Below are positions 12,801-27,800 of a stretch of 36,547 nucleotides of DNA, piece after piece. Within the stretch, counting starts at the first letter, position 1. Every line of letters begins with the position of its first letter. The DNA is from Saccoglossus kowalevskii (Eukaryota > Hemichordata > Enteropneusta > Harrimaniidae), in contig NW_003130356.1 of NCBI RefSeq assembly GCF_000003605.2, positions 881,895-918,441 of the forward strand, read 5' to 3'. The notes beneath the pieces are model-generated. The model saw only the letters and a program-made list of their open reading frames with translations. It ran no database searches and was not told where the DNA came from. Both the position numbers and the translations under genes were made by a program.

Positions 12801-15800
12801 TAATTTGATCTGAAAAACCTTCATTTGGAAAGCTTGGATCAAGAAATATTTGTCTTGTCTTTGTAGAAACTTTAACAAAATCAGTCACTGCTTGTATGAA
12901 AAATGTGCTGTGAAGTTTCAATCAAAATTGGATAATAAAATAAAATTGCTGTGTTTTTCAAAAACAAAACAGACAATTTTGTTTTTACAAAACACAAGAA
13001 GAAATCGTTTTTCTGGTCATATTGCAAATCAAAATAACAAAATCGAATTAAAATAATTCTTCTCTTACCCGGGGTGGTGTAGGGTCAACAATAACGCCAT
13101 CAGTATCATGGACAGTAGACAAACCAGCACCATTAACAGCCGTGACTCTGATACTATAATGCCTACCAGTCAGCAATGTCAAAGGATTATCTGATGTCCA
13201 GTCATTCTGATCAGGAGATATAGACAGTGACTTGGTTCTGTGAATAAAATATATAATGTTACTGCAAATACATAATGTATCCTTAAAAAGTGGTTAAGAC
13301 TTGCCCTGGAGTTGAACAAATGCAGACATTCGTTTAATTACGATTTATGTGGAGCAAGATGTACCCACTCTTTTTGAAAAACACATACCTGACATCAATT
13401 TTTATCTATTTATTTTTCAGATTTGATCACGTATATCTACTGTTGTGTTCTAATCTTGTGTTTGTGGACTTTTTGTTAGTTGTCTGTTATGAGAGACTGC
13501 AAAGGTACATGGCTACATTTTATTTGTGTTTTGTTATTGTGTTCTTGGACTTGTAAACATCCGTTGATGACTGCATTTACCATTCAGGTAAGTTGTTATT
13601 TCTATCTCATTCCACTCATGCACTTGATTTTCATCTGTGGTATCCACAAGAAGTATCAGTAGCATGCTGTGTTAGCCATTGTCTCAAGATTTGTATTATA
13701 TTATTATACATCTGTCACCGTAATGCCATAGGTTACAGCGTGCCGTAATTTTGTGGTATTCTACTGGGTATTTTCATCCTACCATATGAGCTGCGCATCG
13801 GTCGATACTGCCACTGTACTGTCTTCATGCATACTTTGAGGTATCTTCGTAATAACCTTATATCATTATATTATTGTATATGTGGCATATTAGTTGTGTT
13901 CAGGTTATTTCAAGTACTATGGGCTAAGATTTAAATCTCATATGTTTGTAGACTCAATTGTCTTCACACACAGGAGTAAACAGTGGTTGGAACAGGCTAA
14001 AGAATGATCAAACTTGTTAAAAACATAAAAATTTTCAGTCTTTTAATTATGATTACTCAGTACAGTAAACATTTGAAGGAGCTTCCACAAATGCAACTGT
14101 TTGCATCACTACATGGGGGTCAAGTCATGTGGCAGAACAGATGATGATGAAGTGCAAGCTACATTAAAGATTGTGTTGAAATACGCATTGGTATATTATA
14201 ATACGAGTATACCGATGGAGGTTAAAAATGTGAATGATACACACAGATGAACTTCAACTATTTATTCAGTGGGCAGCCATTACTGGTTGCTAACTCTAAA
14301 GGTACAATGCATCATGGGTAAAGAGGGCAAAGGTCACGACCTCTACAATAAAGAAGACTACTGACAACTATGACTGGCAGATATACCAGAAAAGATGTGA
14401 CAGACAGAAAATGTCAAATTTGTGATAGTGGGGAAATTGAGAATGAGGAACATTTCTTTTTGAAATGTAGATTTTACTCTGCAGAAAGAAAAGAATTTTA
14501 TGAAAAAGCTAAAATCAGAGGCAATCAACAAAAAACATAAACACACTTGTTAAAAACCAAAGATGAAACAGTACTTAAGGAACTAAGTAAATACATTCAT
14601 AACTGTTTTATTATGAGGAAAAAGAACATAAAACAGAAATTACCAGCAGTCTCTCAACTGTGTTAGACACTACCAGTGGATTATGTAATTTCTTTGATTT
14701 GTTTTAAAAATCAGCTACCCTATGCCCAAAACCAAGTATGTAATTTATCTTATTCAAATGTATTTTAATAGTTACATTTATTTATTTAACTTAATTTAGA
14801 TTGTATTTCCTTTTTTTATTTTATGTCTTGTTATTTTTGTGTATCTTTTTTCATAACACTTTATTGTACTTGATGAAACCTAATAGGCATAACATGTCAA
14901 TAAAGTTATTATTATTATTATTCATATTACAAACCACATCACAAACATATATTGTCTGCTTCTTTCCATTTATTTGTTTATTTCACTTCTAGCTTACTTG
15001 AGGTAAATATTAAAGAGACCTATTTGTATAATAAAATGGTGAGCAAAAATGGTTTTAAAATCTCTTCAAAATGGTTCGAACAATGTAATTAGTTTTTGTT
15101 GGTCTTGATTTGTGTGATACTCACGTTAGAAAAGTAAATAATAATAATTTTCAAATGTTATAAGCGCAATTATTGCCTCACCTATCTTGTGGATAGATCT
15201 GTCTTCTAGTGCCTCCCTGTGTTTGATATACAGCCAGTTTATAATGATCAATACCAGACTCTGGATCTTGAAATTCCCAATTGGCAGACAGCTCACTTGT
15301 ACTCGACTAGAAGTAAAATAATTAATTCAGTACTCTTATACAAAATACCCAACACCTGATTAACAGTCAAATCAGTTCTACTTGGACAGGAGTAAAACAA
15401 TTAAGGTAGAGATGCAGGTTTGTTGGCACTTGGGAGTGAAATTTTTTTTTGCTTTTTATTATCCAAACAGTCTTGGCTATAGATTGTTAAAATTTTGTAG
15501 AATTGTGAATAATGGAACATACTAAAAAAACGATTTTAAAATATAGATAACAGGTGAAAAGATTCTCTCTTTTGAATGCTTAGCAAGATTTAGCAAGGCT
15601 GTACATGAATAATAAAAAAGAAACATGGTGAAAAAAAAGAAATGACGGAATCTCCATATTATGCACTATATTTAACTTTTAATAATACATTTGAATTTGA
15701 AACTGTTACAGCCATTTTAATTATGAGCATTAGCAACCTTCTTACTGAGTGAATTGTTATGCAAATTAGCAATTATCTCAGCTTCTTTTTAGTGCACATC

Positions 15801-18800
15801 CCAGAACTTTAAAAAAAAATAGCTCCTAGACGCTTTGACCTTTTGTTTTGAAATTTTCACAAATGATTGACAATGTGTTTATCTTCAACACGCCGTCGGG
15901 GCATTGTTTTTAGTTGAACAGTGTTACAACAATCGTACAGACAACTAGCATGGGTGTTAATTTATGCATAAACTTGAAGTAGTGAAATTTGAGCTGCTGC
16001 CCTGCAAAATTGACAACTGGTAGACAGTTTTCATCTTAGACGGCACTTTCTTCATAGTAAACAGATGTACCTATAAACCAATTTTTACAGGAAACAGAAG
16101 CATGGTTTAGAAGCTAATTTTTTTTAATCACTTTTGACCGAAAAAGCGTATTTTTGTGCATATTTCAAACCACAGTGTTCATAGAACAAAAATACTAACA
16201 AAATTGTAAAATTCATACAATAAGCTTTCCGAAAATATATAGTTTTGTGGACAAGGGAGGTCATCTTGGTTTCCAATTAACTAATTAAAATACCTGTCAG
16301 GTAAACTGCATCTCTACCTTAAGTCAGTTATACTTATAATCAAACACTATCGATAATTGGCAGACAGCTCACTTGTACTTGACTAGAAGTAAAATAATTA
16401 ATTCAGTACTCTTATACAAAATAACCAACATATGATTAACAGACAAATCAGTTTTACTTGGATAGGAGTAAGACAATTAAGTCAGTTATAATCATAATCA
16501 AACATATCAATAATTGGCAGACAGCTCACTTGTACTTGACTAGAAGTAAAATAATTAATTCAGTAGGGTCATGCATAATAATTAACCACTGCAGACAGCT
16601 CAGCTGTACAATAGGTACATGAAATTGATTCTGAATCGGTACTCTTATTTGATTCACTAATGAATAACGACACTGTGGCGATTCACACTGCACAATTCAT
16701 TCAAAGGAGCCTGAGAATAAAACCTCAATCATGAATTTCACGAAATAGATTATTTTTTTAGTTAGTTTTTTATTGTTGTGCGTTTTTTTTGGGATTCAGT
16801 TACGCTCTTATTGTATTTTTGTCTCTGTTCTGTCAGTGTTGTATCAATACATATACTATACTCATAAATGATATTCAACCGATGACTGACATGACATGAA
16901 GCAGAACTAAAATTTCATCGCCAACTATATTTTGTACATGTATTAAAATTAGGTAAATTGGGCATGGAACACAACAATAGCTGAATGAAGGTGTGTACAA
17001 GTACCCCTAGTTTGTGTTAATTATACTCACAGTATACTGCCTATCTACACCAGCATTTATACCATCTCCCAAGAAATGCATGATGGGATTAGTCACATCG
17101 ATGGTAAATCCATCAGACTGAGTAGTAGTAGGATTATCAGCTTGATTTACAGCATCCAGTTCCACATAAACAAAGTCTCCATGATGTAAATGGAAATGAT
17201 GCCAATTGATGTGATCAGTATCTGGCGTTAGCGATGTGACAACATGGATAAGCTGCATGGATGATTTCAAGATGCTCTCAGTGCCGTTATCTGAAATAAG
17301 AAAACATCACACGAACACATAACAAAATCAAAAATCTGTTTACATTCATTGCAATTTGAGATCAAACTATTTTTAGCAAATCAAAAAATAATTAAAGGGT
17401 GATATGGGACTCACGCATAGAACACATTGTTTGTTTATACATGAAATTTGAACATGCGCTGTGGGACAATCACTGCCCTTTAAGTTGACAGACCCAGAAA
17501 AGAGACAAGAAATGTATATGTGTCACTGCTTATTCTTTCCGTCTGGATTTTGAGCAAATTGAGAAACATGTTATCAAAATGTAAAGAGATGTAGAGTGAG
17601 GTTGAAAAGAAGACAGGTTGATATACAAATTGACAAATATAACACACACATATTATATTCCATTTTGTGTTGAATGTTGAAACATTTGTCTAAAAAACAA
17701 AACAAAAAAAAAACAATAACTAGGACACATGTAAGAAGTTGACTCAACAAAAAAACCAGGGACTTTTAATGACCAATGTACTACTTTTGAGATATCAATA
17801 GAATAGAATAGAATAGAATAATGCTTTATTAATACCGTAAAGAAAGAGTTAACATTTCCTTTTAGGTTTTCAGATTAATAAAGTAAATAATAAAAGTACA
17901 TGAAATATAAAAATTGATTTAAAAAGAATTCAACATTAGTGAACAATTCAACATTAGTGAACGACAAGAATACTACAGACAAATATTAATAATATAAGAA
18001 ATATTAAAATACTGTGATATGTAAGTATCACTGTATGTAGCATAGAATATGTAAAAAATATAGAAGAACATGACAAAATAAAAGAATTAGTCTTGTTTAG
18101 ATTTAACTAAATATTTGCAGAGAGTGATAAGATGGTTTGTATTTGGTGACTGTAGTACAAGTTTAAATTGTTCTTTTTTGTTTAAGTTTTGGTAATCACT
18201 GTTAATTTCTTTAAGGATATTATATATNNNNNNNNNNNNNNNNNNNNNNNNNNNNNNNNNNNNNNNNNNNNNNNNNNNNNNNNNNNNNNNNNNNNNNNNN
18301 NNNNNNNNNNNNNNNNNNNNNNNNNNNNNNNNNNNNNNNNNNNNNNNNNNNNNNNNNNNNNNNNNNNNNNNNNNNNNNNNNNNNNNNNNNNNNNNNNNNN
18401 NNNNNNNNNNNNNNNNNNNNNNNNNNNNNNNNNNNNNNNNNNNNNNNNNNNNNNNNNATCTCGTGGTAAAAATGGAAGTATGCAAATCAGATGACAGGGG
18501 AAGGACGCCCCTACGGGAGCTATCCACTGTTATTTCGATTTTATTTAACCAGTATTATATGATAATTGGCAATTATCCCATTTGTTTATGAAATTAAAAT
18601 TTCATTAACCAAAGGGGTTAGTATGCAATACTCTGTAATAAACGTCATCTCTGTGTTTTGTGTACAGTTTACATTCTAGTAAATGATGTAATTCATCTTC
18701 TATCTCTTTACAGTGGGTGCATAATCTGTCTTTTATCAGTGTTTTTGGTTTTGTGTACCTTCCTGTTTCTACAGCTAGTTTGTGACTACTTGTTCTAAAT

Positions 18801-21800
18801 TGTGCTAGTATTTTGATGTAATGTCTGTTATCTATGTGTTTTATGTAATGTTCCATGTCTAGTGTGGTTTTGTATGTACTGTAAGTGCGCAGTTTTGCAT
18901 CATCTCTTTTATTGTCATTGTTCCATGTGTTAGTGTAATATTCTCTAATTGAAATTATCACTTCTTGTATTGTTATATTATCTATATTACATTTAGTATA
19001 TATTTCTAAATATGTAGTAATCAGGTACATGTGGCATATAACACCATTCCAAAGTATGTATTCTGACACATAAAATAAAGTAGTTCCAATATTGTCTTAC
19101 CAAAATCAGCATGTCTTCTGTATACACTGACATCATATTCACCGATTCCTGATTCTGGATCGGAATATCCATTCCAGTTTGCTGATACTGTTGCCAATTC
19201 TGAGGAGTAGCTCATATCAATGTTGGGGTCCAGCCCATCACGTAGTTCACCTTCTATTGGAGGTGTGGCATCATACAGAACTGCAATGAATGAATGAATG
19301 AAAATTACAGAAATGCGGATGTGCTCTTTTCTGTATATAATTATTTTACCCCATAAATTTCCTTTAGTCATGAGCAATCCTTTTTCATTGGGTCACATTT
19401 TGATTGCGACAGCATGTCCATGTAAATATTTCTGCGTTAAGATTTGGGGGTTGAGAGTCTCACTTTCCATTTTTTCTCTCTGAATATTTGATTATTAAGT
19501 GACCACAATTTAATGCCAAGAGTATGTATGTGGTGAAAGGAAGTTTCATTCAGCGATATTTCAACCCCAGTTACACTGCCTACTAAACACTGACAATAAA
19601 GCACTTAGTAAATTGAAGAGTGTTACATACCTCCATCAGAGATCACTGATACATTGAGTGATTTGTGACCAGCATTGTATGCAAAGATAGTGGTGTAGTA
19701 GGTGGTGTTATGTGTTAAGCTGACATTCATACTACACTGCTGTAGCACTGTATGTGGAAGATCATAGAAACTAACAACGTCGTCACCTCCCGGGAAAGTT
19801 CCTACTCCCCATGTGTATTTACCTATAAAGAAGCAGTCAGTCAATGGTGTTAATTTTCTTTCTTTCTTTGATAATTTAAAAATATAATTTGAAGTACTTT
19901 TTAGCTCTGCTGTTGACTTTGTCAAGCTTATCATATGAGTGATTGTCCATCATCATTCGTCCGTCGTTGTCATCGTTCTCGTCAATGTTTTACTTTTTCG
20001 ACTTCTTCTTGAAAACTACAAGCCTGATTGTTTTGATACTTGGTGTATATGTACCTCTGGTAGACCTCACTTAGATTTGTTAATTTTGTGATGATATTGT
20101 GACATAAATTGTAAGTTAAAAGTACAGAGCCCTGGCTGTGTGAATGAAAAGCGCACATGTTTGGATACTTTGCAACAACCCATTGCACATGTTTATTTTT
20201 AAGACTGCTGATACAGTCACTGGATTGTGTTGTCAGCAGAATTTGAGATACATACATCCTGTCTCTCCCTGTGGCATAATGGTATGGCTCAGACAGTGAC
20301 ATGGTGATTGTGAAATACCTTGGAATGTGCTGAACCCAGTGTTGTTGGCAATGAAAATAGATATGACATCATTGATCCGAGTCTCCTACTTTAAATTGGT
20401 AGAGCTTGGATTAAGAGTGGTTTATTCCACTACCAAAATTGGCATCCTCTGTACACTGATTTGTCGGCTATTTCGAGATAACCAATCATTTCGTTATATA
20501 CATTTTATTATTTGCATGGCCATAAATTAGCTAGGGTATTTAAGTTGAGACATAAGGGAAAATCTTTAGTCAGGAAGGTGACCTGACTTGATCCTGTAAC
20601 ATCTTGTGATGCTGATTCCTGACTCCAGTGAGCTGTACCCTATACAGGGGTACATATGTAGACATGCTGTGCAGTAATCCCTGCTGATCAACAGGAACCA
20701 CTGAAGCTCACTGCCTGAACTACTCCCGTTGTACCAGTGCTACCAGTAGCAGCAGATAGCAGTGCAGTTGCCGATACTCCCTGGACACAGAGCACGAGTT
20801 TAAATTGTAGTGCAGCTGCTTCGACAGTGTGCCAGATACGAAGGAACGCAACATTGCACATTGCTGTCCAATGGAGAGTGGAGTGTTCCCTGCAGCATCG
20901 ATCAAGTCTCTAATTTATTTTATTTTACAGTGTATCCCCCTCCTTGCTGGTTCCAGTGACCAGCATCCCTGTTATTTGTTTATTAAAGTACAGGAAACCG
21001 TATATATTGTGTTGTGTTGATTTGTTATAATCGTTACTGGTATATTTCTTTCTCTGCACAGTCTCAGTTGTGGTGATATACATTCACCAAACGATCCCCA
21101 CCTTGTGACAGCGGACGAGCTGAGAGGGAGGAGACTTATAAGATAAGCACGCTACCAAAGACAAAGACTATTAGACCGGTATTAAAGACAAGCTCCCCGA
21201 TCCTGAATACGGTGTAGCCCCATAAAGCCCCCCCCCCCCCGCATTTAACGTCACAATATATTCAATTGTTTAATTGAAACATGCATTGCTTACAGCGGAG
21301 CTATCTCAGCCGAGAGGCTGCTTGTAGTGTATTTCTAACCAATCAATTAATATTGGTCAATCAATCAGGGGAAAAATCAATCAATCAAAAGACTGTTATA
21401 TTAATCAATCAGAAAAGATTTATCAACCAATAAAAAGAATTATCAATCAATCTTGAGGTCATTAAACCAAATAATCAATAGATCAATCGCACAATCAATA
21501 AATTGTTTCATTCATAAAACAATCATTTTTCAACTTACGAATGCCACTCTCCATGTCAAGAAAGTTTTGCCAGTTTGCACAGATAGCATCACTTGTTGAT
21601 TGGTAGTCAATATCCACTCCATGCTGTGACCCATCAAATACATCACCAGGTATGGGATGGCTTCTATCCACCAGGATGGGGAAGTCTGAATGTCCGACAG
21701 TACGTAGATCAACTACAAAGAAAATAGAAATATATGAATTTAAATATCAAAAATATACATTTTATTGTTGAATTATTTTTAATATTGTGAAATAAACACA

Positions 21801-24800
21801 ATTTTAACCCTATCCATTATACTAGAATCGGCATATATGTAGTACTAGTTGTATATGAAAACAAAAGCGGAACAATTTAAAGTTTTTGTCACTGAGGGCG
21901 CTTGTCCAGATAGCATGCCACTAATCAGCATTCGTAGCCCTTTAATCTTATGGTTGTTGTTAGCCAATGGGTTTTCTTTCATCTGATTGCGAAGTATGAA
22001 GGCGTATTTCAATTACGTCAGCTGTTAAACTTGTGTGTGTAGCTTTGTTTATTGACCTGTGGTTCTAGTGCAACTTTTAATTAAACACTTCCAAAATGGC
22101 TGCGTTTCTGAGAATATTGAAGGTAGATGGACTGACAAATGTGTGCATTTTGCTTATATTCTTTTTGTAGGAGTTTGAGCTGGCTAACAAGTGTTTTACT
22201 GTCCAGAATTATATTACATACATGTAGTTTCAACAAATTATAAAAACAATACTTTGATCTTTGTAACATTGTCGTCTATGGTGTTCTAATTAGTGGTATG
22301 AGCTCTTCAAGCATTATGTATAACTACCTTATCAATAATTCTAGAATCCCAAAACCCGAAATATTTTTTTTACAATAGACTTTCATTATACAGTGTTAAA
22401 TTCATGTACATTGTTTAAACACTGTATATTATTTTGATTTTTGTGTGAAATATATTTGTTAGCAGTTGAACTAGAGTTTTTGGTGAAATTGTTATATACT
22501 AGATATACTATAAAATTTGAAGTGAATGTGACAACAGAATGAGATGCTGAATTGTTCGAGTAACAGATATTCAGTAACGAAAACATCAAATTACTACACC
22601 AATATTTCAGAAACCATGCCCATTTTTGCGAAAACACACCCAAATTGTGACTCGATGTTCAATTAACAGAACTTTGAGTTACAGATAACCTATATTTGTA
22701 TTTATTATTGCCACAGCGAGATCTAACAGCGTAAACTTACCATTATTAATAGCTCTAATTTTAATCCATGCTGGTATCCCATCTGCAATACAGTAGTCTA
22801 ATCCTATGTGTGTAATATTGTCGTGTCTCTGCCATCCTAGTAGGTATACATCACGATTACTTCTACCAAGACCAAAGTCAATCTCACGAATTCCGGAATG
22901 AGGGTCGCTACAAAGATGCAATTATTCACATCATTATTGTCATTAAAAGTTAAGAAATTTGATTTATCACATATGATAAAATAGTACCTGTACAGTATCA
23001 AATTATTAAACTTAATAATATAGGCAGTATATTCTAAGAAAGAACTATAATAAGAATATACGTCTAATAGTTTATGACCTTGTGTAACAAAATTCAAGCC
23101 CATATGCATTTTTGGGTATAATCTTAGTAATTTTCAGGAAATATCCATTTTACATCAGGGAATTCATAAGGGCGGCCATATTGGAATATAAAACATTATA
23201 TTGAAAGGTAGTATACTTTATCAACAGTTATTAGGTAGTCTTATTTATGAATTCAGTGATTCAGATGCTGCCTGTGAATCAGCAATTAGCTTGTATTATT
23301 TTCAAACACTAATCATGACACTAATTGCCATTATGACAATATACCCTAAGCTAACTGAACCCCTAGTGTTATATTTGTACATTTGTCTGCAACTAAATGC
23401 TTTTTCACTTATTCATTACACTTTATTATTAAAAGACATGTCACCACGTTCAATAAAGTATACACAATATCTTACAGGTGGATTTAATAAGGTTTACAAA
23501 TGTACTATAGGAGGTGTGGTGTATACCTGGTACATACCTGACAATATAGTCTACATTATCACTATACCACATGTCATCATATTCAATAATGTATAAAAAT
23601 ATACTATGGGTGGTGTATACATACCTGACATTATACTCTCCATTATCACTATACAACATGTCATCATATTCAATAATGTATAAAAATATACTATGGGTGG
23701 TGTATACATACCTGACATTATACTCTCCATTATCACTATACAACATGTCATCATATTCATTAATGTATAAAAATATACTATGGGTGGTGTATACATACCT
23801 GACATTATACTCTCCATTATCACTATACAACATGTCATCATATTCAATAATGTATAAAAATATACTATGGGTGGTGTATACATACCTGACATTATACTCT
23901 CCATTATCACTATACAACATGTCATCATATTCATTAATGTATAAAAAAATATACTATGGGTGGTGTATACATACCTGACATTATATTCTGTTATGATATG
24001 ACATGCTATTTCATCATATTCTATTAGGTTTACATCATGTACTAATGGTGGTGTATTATCAATAGTGTATGGTGTTGTATGGCAAACAGTAGTCGCCAAT
24101 GGCCCACCAAATTCCACTTTATTCAATGCTCTCACAGTCACATGGTACTGCCCATCTACAGTGAAAAACATGATCAAATTTAATATATATAGTTTTGTTA
24201 ATATATATGTCAGAAGTATGAATCCAGAAGATGATGCTTGATTATGATGATTTTTTAACATTAAAATGATTGACATCTTGTATCTGATTCTCAAACACGT
24301 CCATACTGAGAAAATACTGCTCTGAAACAGCATTAATTAAAACAAAATGGACACCAGTCAGCCATTTTGAATACATCTATATACAGTATCTATAACATGA
24401 TGTAAAACGAATATATAAGATTTGAACATAATCAGTAAAAGCAAATCAGAGATATGGCTCTAGAAGCGCATTCATTTAAACAAAATGGCTGCTAATCTGA
24501 AAAATAAAATGATGTGCATCAAGGGTTCATAATGTCCAATGTATGTACCAAATTTGAACAAAATCCATCCATAAACTCTAAGATCCAGCTCTGGAATGCC
24601 AGAAAATAGCACAACAATGGCTGCCATTTGGCCATTTTGAATCAGATAGTCAAAGCAATATACAGTATGAATCCAGAAGATGATGCTTGATTATGATGAT
24701 TTTTTAACATTAAAATGATTGACATCTTGTATCTGATTCTCAAACACGTCCATATTGAGAAAATACTGCTCTGAAACAGCATTAATTAAAACAAAATGGA

Positions 24801-27800
24801 CACCAGTCAGCCATTTTGAATACATCTATATACAGTATCTATAACATGATGTAAAACGAATATATAAGATTTGAACATAATCAGTAAAAGCAAATCAGAG
24901 ATATGGCTCTAGAAGCGCATTCATTTAAACAAAATGGCTGCTAATCTGAAAAATAAAATGATGTGCATCAAGGGTTCATAATGTCCAATGTATGTACCAA
25001 ATTTGAACAAAATCCATCCATAAACTCTAAGATCCAGCTCTGGAATGCCAGAAATAGCACAACAATGGCTGCCATTTGGCCATTTTGAATCAGATAGTCA
25101 AAGCAATATACATGTATCTATGTCATGAAGTGTAATGAATATATAAAATTTGAACATAATAAGTCAAAGCATGGCAGAGATATTGCACTAGAACTGCATT
25201 CATTAAAACAAAATGGACGCCAGTTGACCATTTTAAATTGGATCTGAAAAATAAAATTATGTGCATCAAGGTTCCATAATGTCCAACGAATGCACCAAGT
25301 TTAAACAAAATCCATCCAAAAATGCTTGATTTTTTAGCACAAAAATGGCCACTATTCGGCCATTTTGAATCAGATTGTGAAACAAATTGATGTGCAAATG
25401 TATATATAATATTATGTATGATGTATGTGTGAAGTGATCAAGGCACGTCCAGGCACGTCTAGGATACAGGGTCAGAAGCATGCACACACACAGACGCACA
25501 AAGTTCAAAACATAAATCCCAGTTTTGGGGCTGCGTCCGAACGGGGACTAATAAATAAATGGATGCCTAGTAAATAAATGTCTCAATAAAAAGAAATAAA
25601 TGACTTATAAATTTCAACATTTTTTACTTTTGCACAATAATCACAGTAAAAAAAGGAATTTATTTAATAATATTGTTGCCACAATGTTTTGGTATCTACC
25701 AGTAGTATATAATAATAACTTTATTACACTACTAAAAAACCTTCAGATGGTTTTTGTATGGTAAAGAACATAAATACAAAGAAATACAAATACAAAAAAT
25801 CCAAAAGAGATAAAATTAAAAGGAAAAGCAAAAAAATGTCAGTAAAATGAAAGAAAAAATAAATTAATGACTTTCTGTGGTGTTAAAAATGTGCTCTTCA
25901 GTGCATATGTTCAAAACATCATTAACTTCCAAAAACATTGTACATTTTTTCTCAGACCAATATCACAATTAAAATTAAATGTCACTAGAATTATCTGTAC
26001 AAAGACTACCATAGTTAACCTACAGTTTCATGTGTAAACATGAGTTACTTACCATCTAATTCAAGTGGATGAGCTATACCAGTATGTGTCCATTCACTTT
26101 CATCAAATAAATGACTATGGGGATCTTTATGCGGATGGATATCATCTAAACAGTGATCTGTCCCTACAGTCCATGTGTATCCAAATATATGGGTCTCCAG
26201 ATCATGAAATCCATCCCAGTTTGCTGTGTGTACAGATTTCAATAATATCAGTGAACAAAAAACTGTATGTTTAATGTTTTTTTATGCAAAACATCCTGCT
26301 GTATCTACAAAGTATAATCATGGATGTTAAGGTAGTTCACTAACATTAAATGATGGAGAAAAATAATCACAGTAAATAATTCAAAAATTGTTGTGTGATG
26401 ATTCACACATAATGATTTATCTTAAAAGTTGTTGTTTTGTTTTAGATAAATGTTGACATTTAGGAAAATTTTCACAGGACTCCACATTACATGTATTCCA
26501 TGGATACTTTATGGACACTTCTGAATACCAATGTGTTATAAAACAGACATTAATTGTTTGCAAACTAAATGAATTTACTGACCCGAGACGTATTTATTAG
26601 CCCGAGTATACAGCATATCAACCAAAGTTTCATGTCCATTGAACACACAAGAGGAACCAAAACCATCTACAATGGATCTGAAAATACAAGAAAACAAGGA
26701 ACACATGATTTCTGATGACTAGTTCTGACGTCTTGATTTTTCTCTTGTTTTTGAATTATTGTCATTTTAAAAATAGATCTGAAGATACTGAAAAAAATCA
26801 ACACATGATTTCTGATAACTAGTTCTGACGTTGTGATTGTGCTCTCGTTTTTGAATTGTCAGTTGCTCTTTGCCTTGTTGGTTTTGTAATTAAATATTCT
26901 ATTATTAGTGTGTGTGTACATTGCTGTATTTTCTCAATTATTTTCATGAAAAAGTCTTTTATAATGTCTTCAACATATATTGTCAATAATATTAATTATT
27001 ATATTTTAGGAAAACGGATACGATGAGCCATTTTGTATTATTTCTCTACCATAGTTGATTATAGTTTTAATTATTGTGAAATAAAATACTGTTATATTGT
27101 ACTTTTTGGACTATAAAATTTGAAGTGTATTCCACGAAGCATGTGACGAAAAAGCACACCTGTGATTCGGTAATGGAGTTTCTTCTATACATCTGTTTTC
27201 CCACTCATCTGGAACATATTCTGTGCACGTTTCATGACTCACTGCATCAAAGATAGCGTTATTGATCGGACCTGGTTCCGGTGGGACAAAATCAACCAAT
27301 ACACCCTTGGAATTAATAATGTTACTGTAACCTAGAGTAAAATATGAAAACACAACTGATGGTAAGTGCAATTCGAACTGTCCCAGCTATAGAGTGTGTT
27401 CATTGAGGTCAGATTACCTAGAAAATAATGGAAATGGTTGTCTTTGTGAACAGAGAAAAATGTGGAGGGCACACTTCAATACTCAACTCAAACTTATTAT
27501 CATGGTATATACGGTAATACTTAATGTCTGTTAAATTTACAATTGAAGTTTATGGCAAAAAAGGGGAAAATTCAAATCAAATAAACTTTAAAACAACCGC
27601 TTGTGTACTAAGGGTATAAGAGTACAAATACAGGATATTTGTAATTAATTACAGGTTTACTATTTGCCTCCTGAAACAGCTGCCCCAGACGCCTGTTGAC
27701 TAATATAGCTCTGTCCTTGAAATTTTCCCTATTTGAAAGTAATCTGACTCACAGTATTAAGGTTTATAATACCTAAAGCCTGCAGTAGTTGGCACCAATG

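Noticed and set aside
21530-21712. 60-codon open frame over exon 10
   Set aside because: Wrong register. The frame that matches flanking exon phases gives the VDIDYQS / CANW / DMESGI pattern instead.
23451-23920. 156-codon minus-strand and 135-codon plus-strand open frames with 29-residue repeats
   Set aside because: Both come from the 87-bp array, whose period is divisible by three. No start context or domain, and the frame does not join exon 9.
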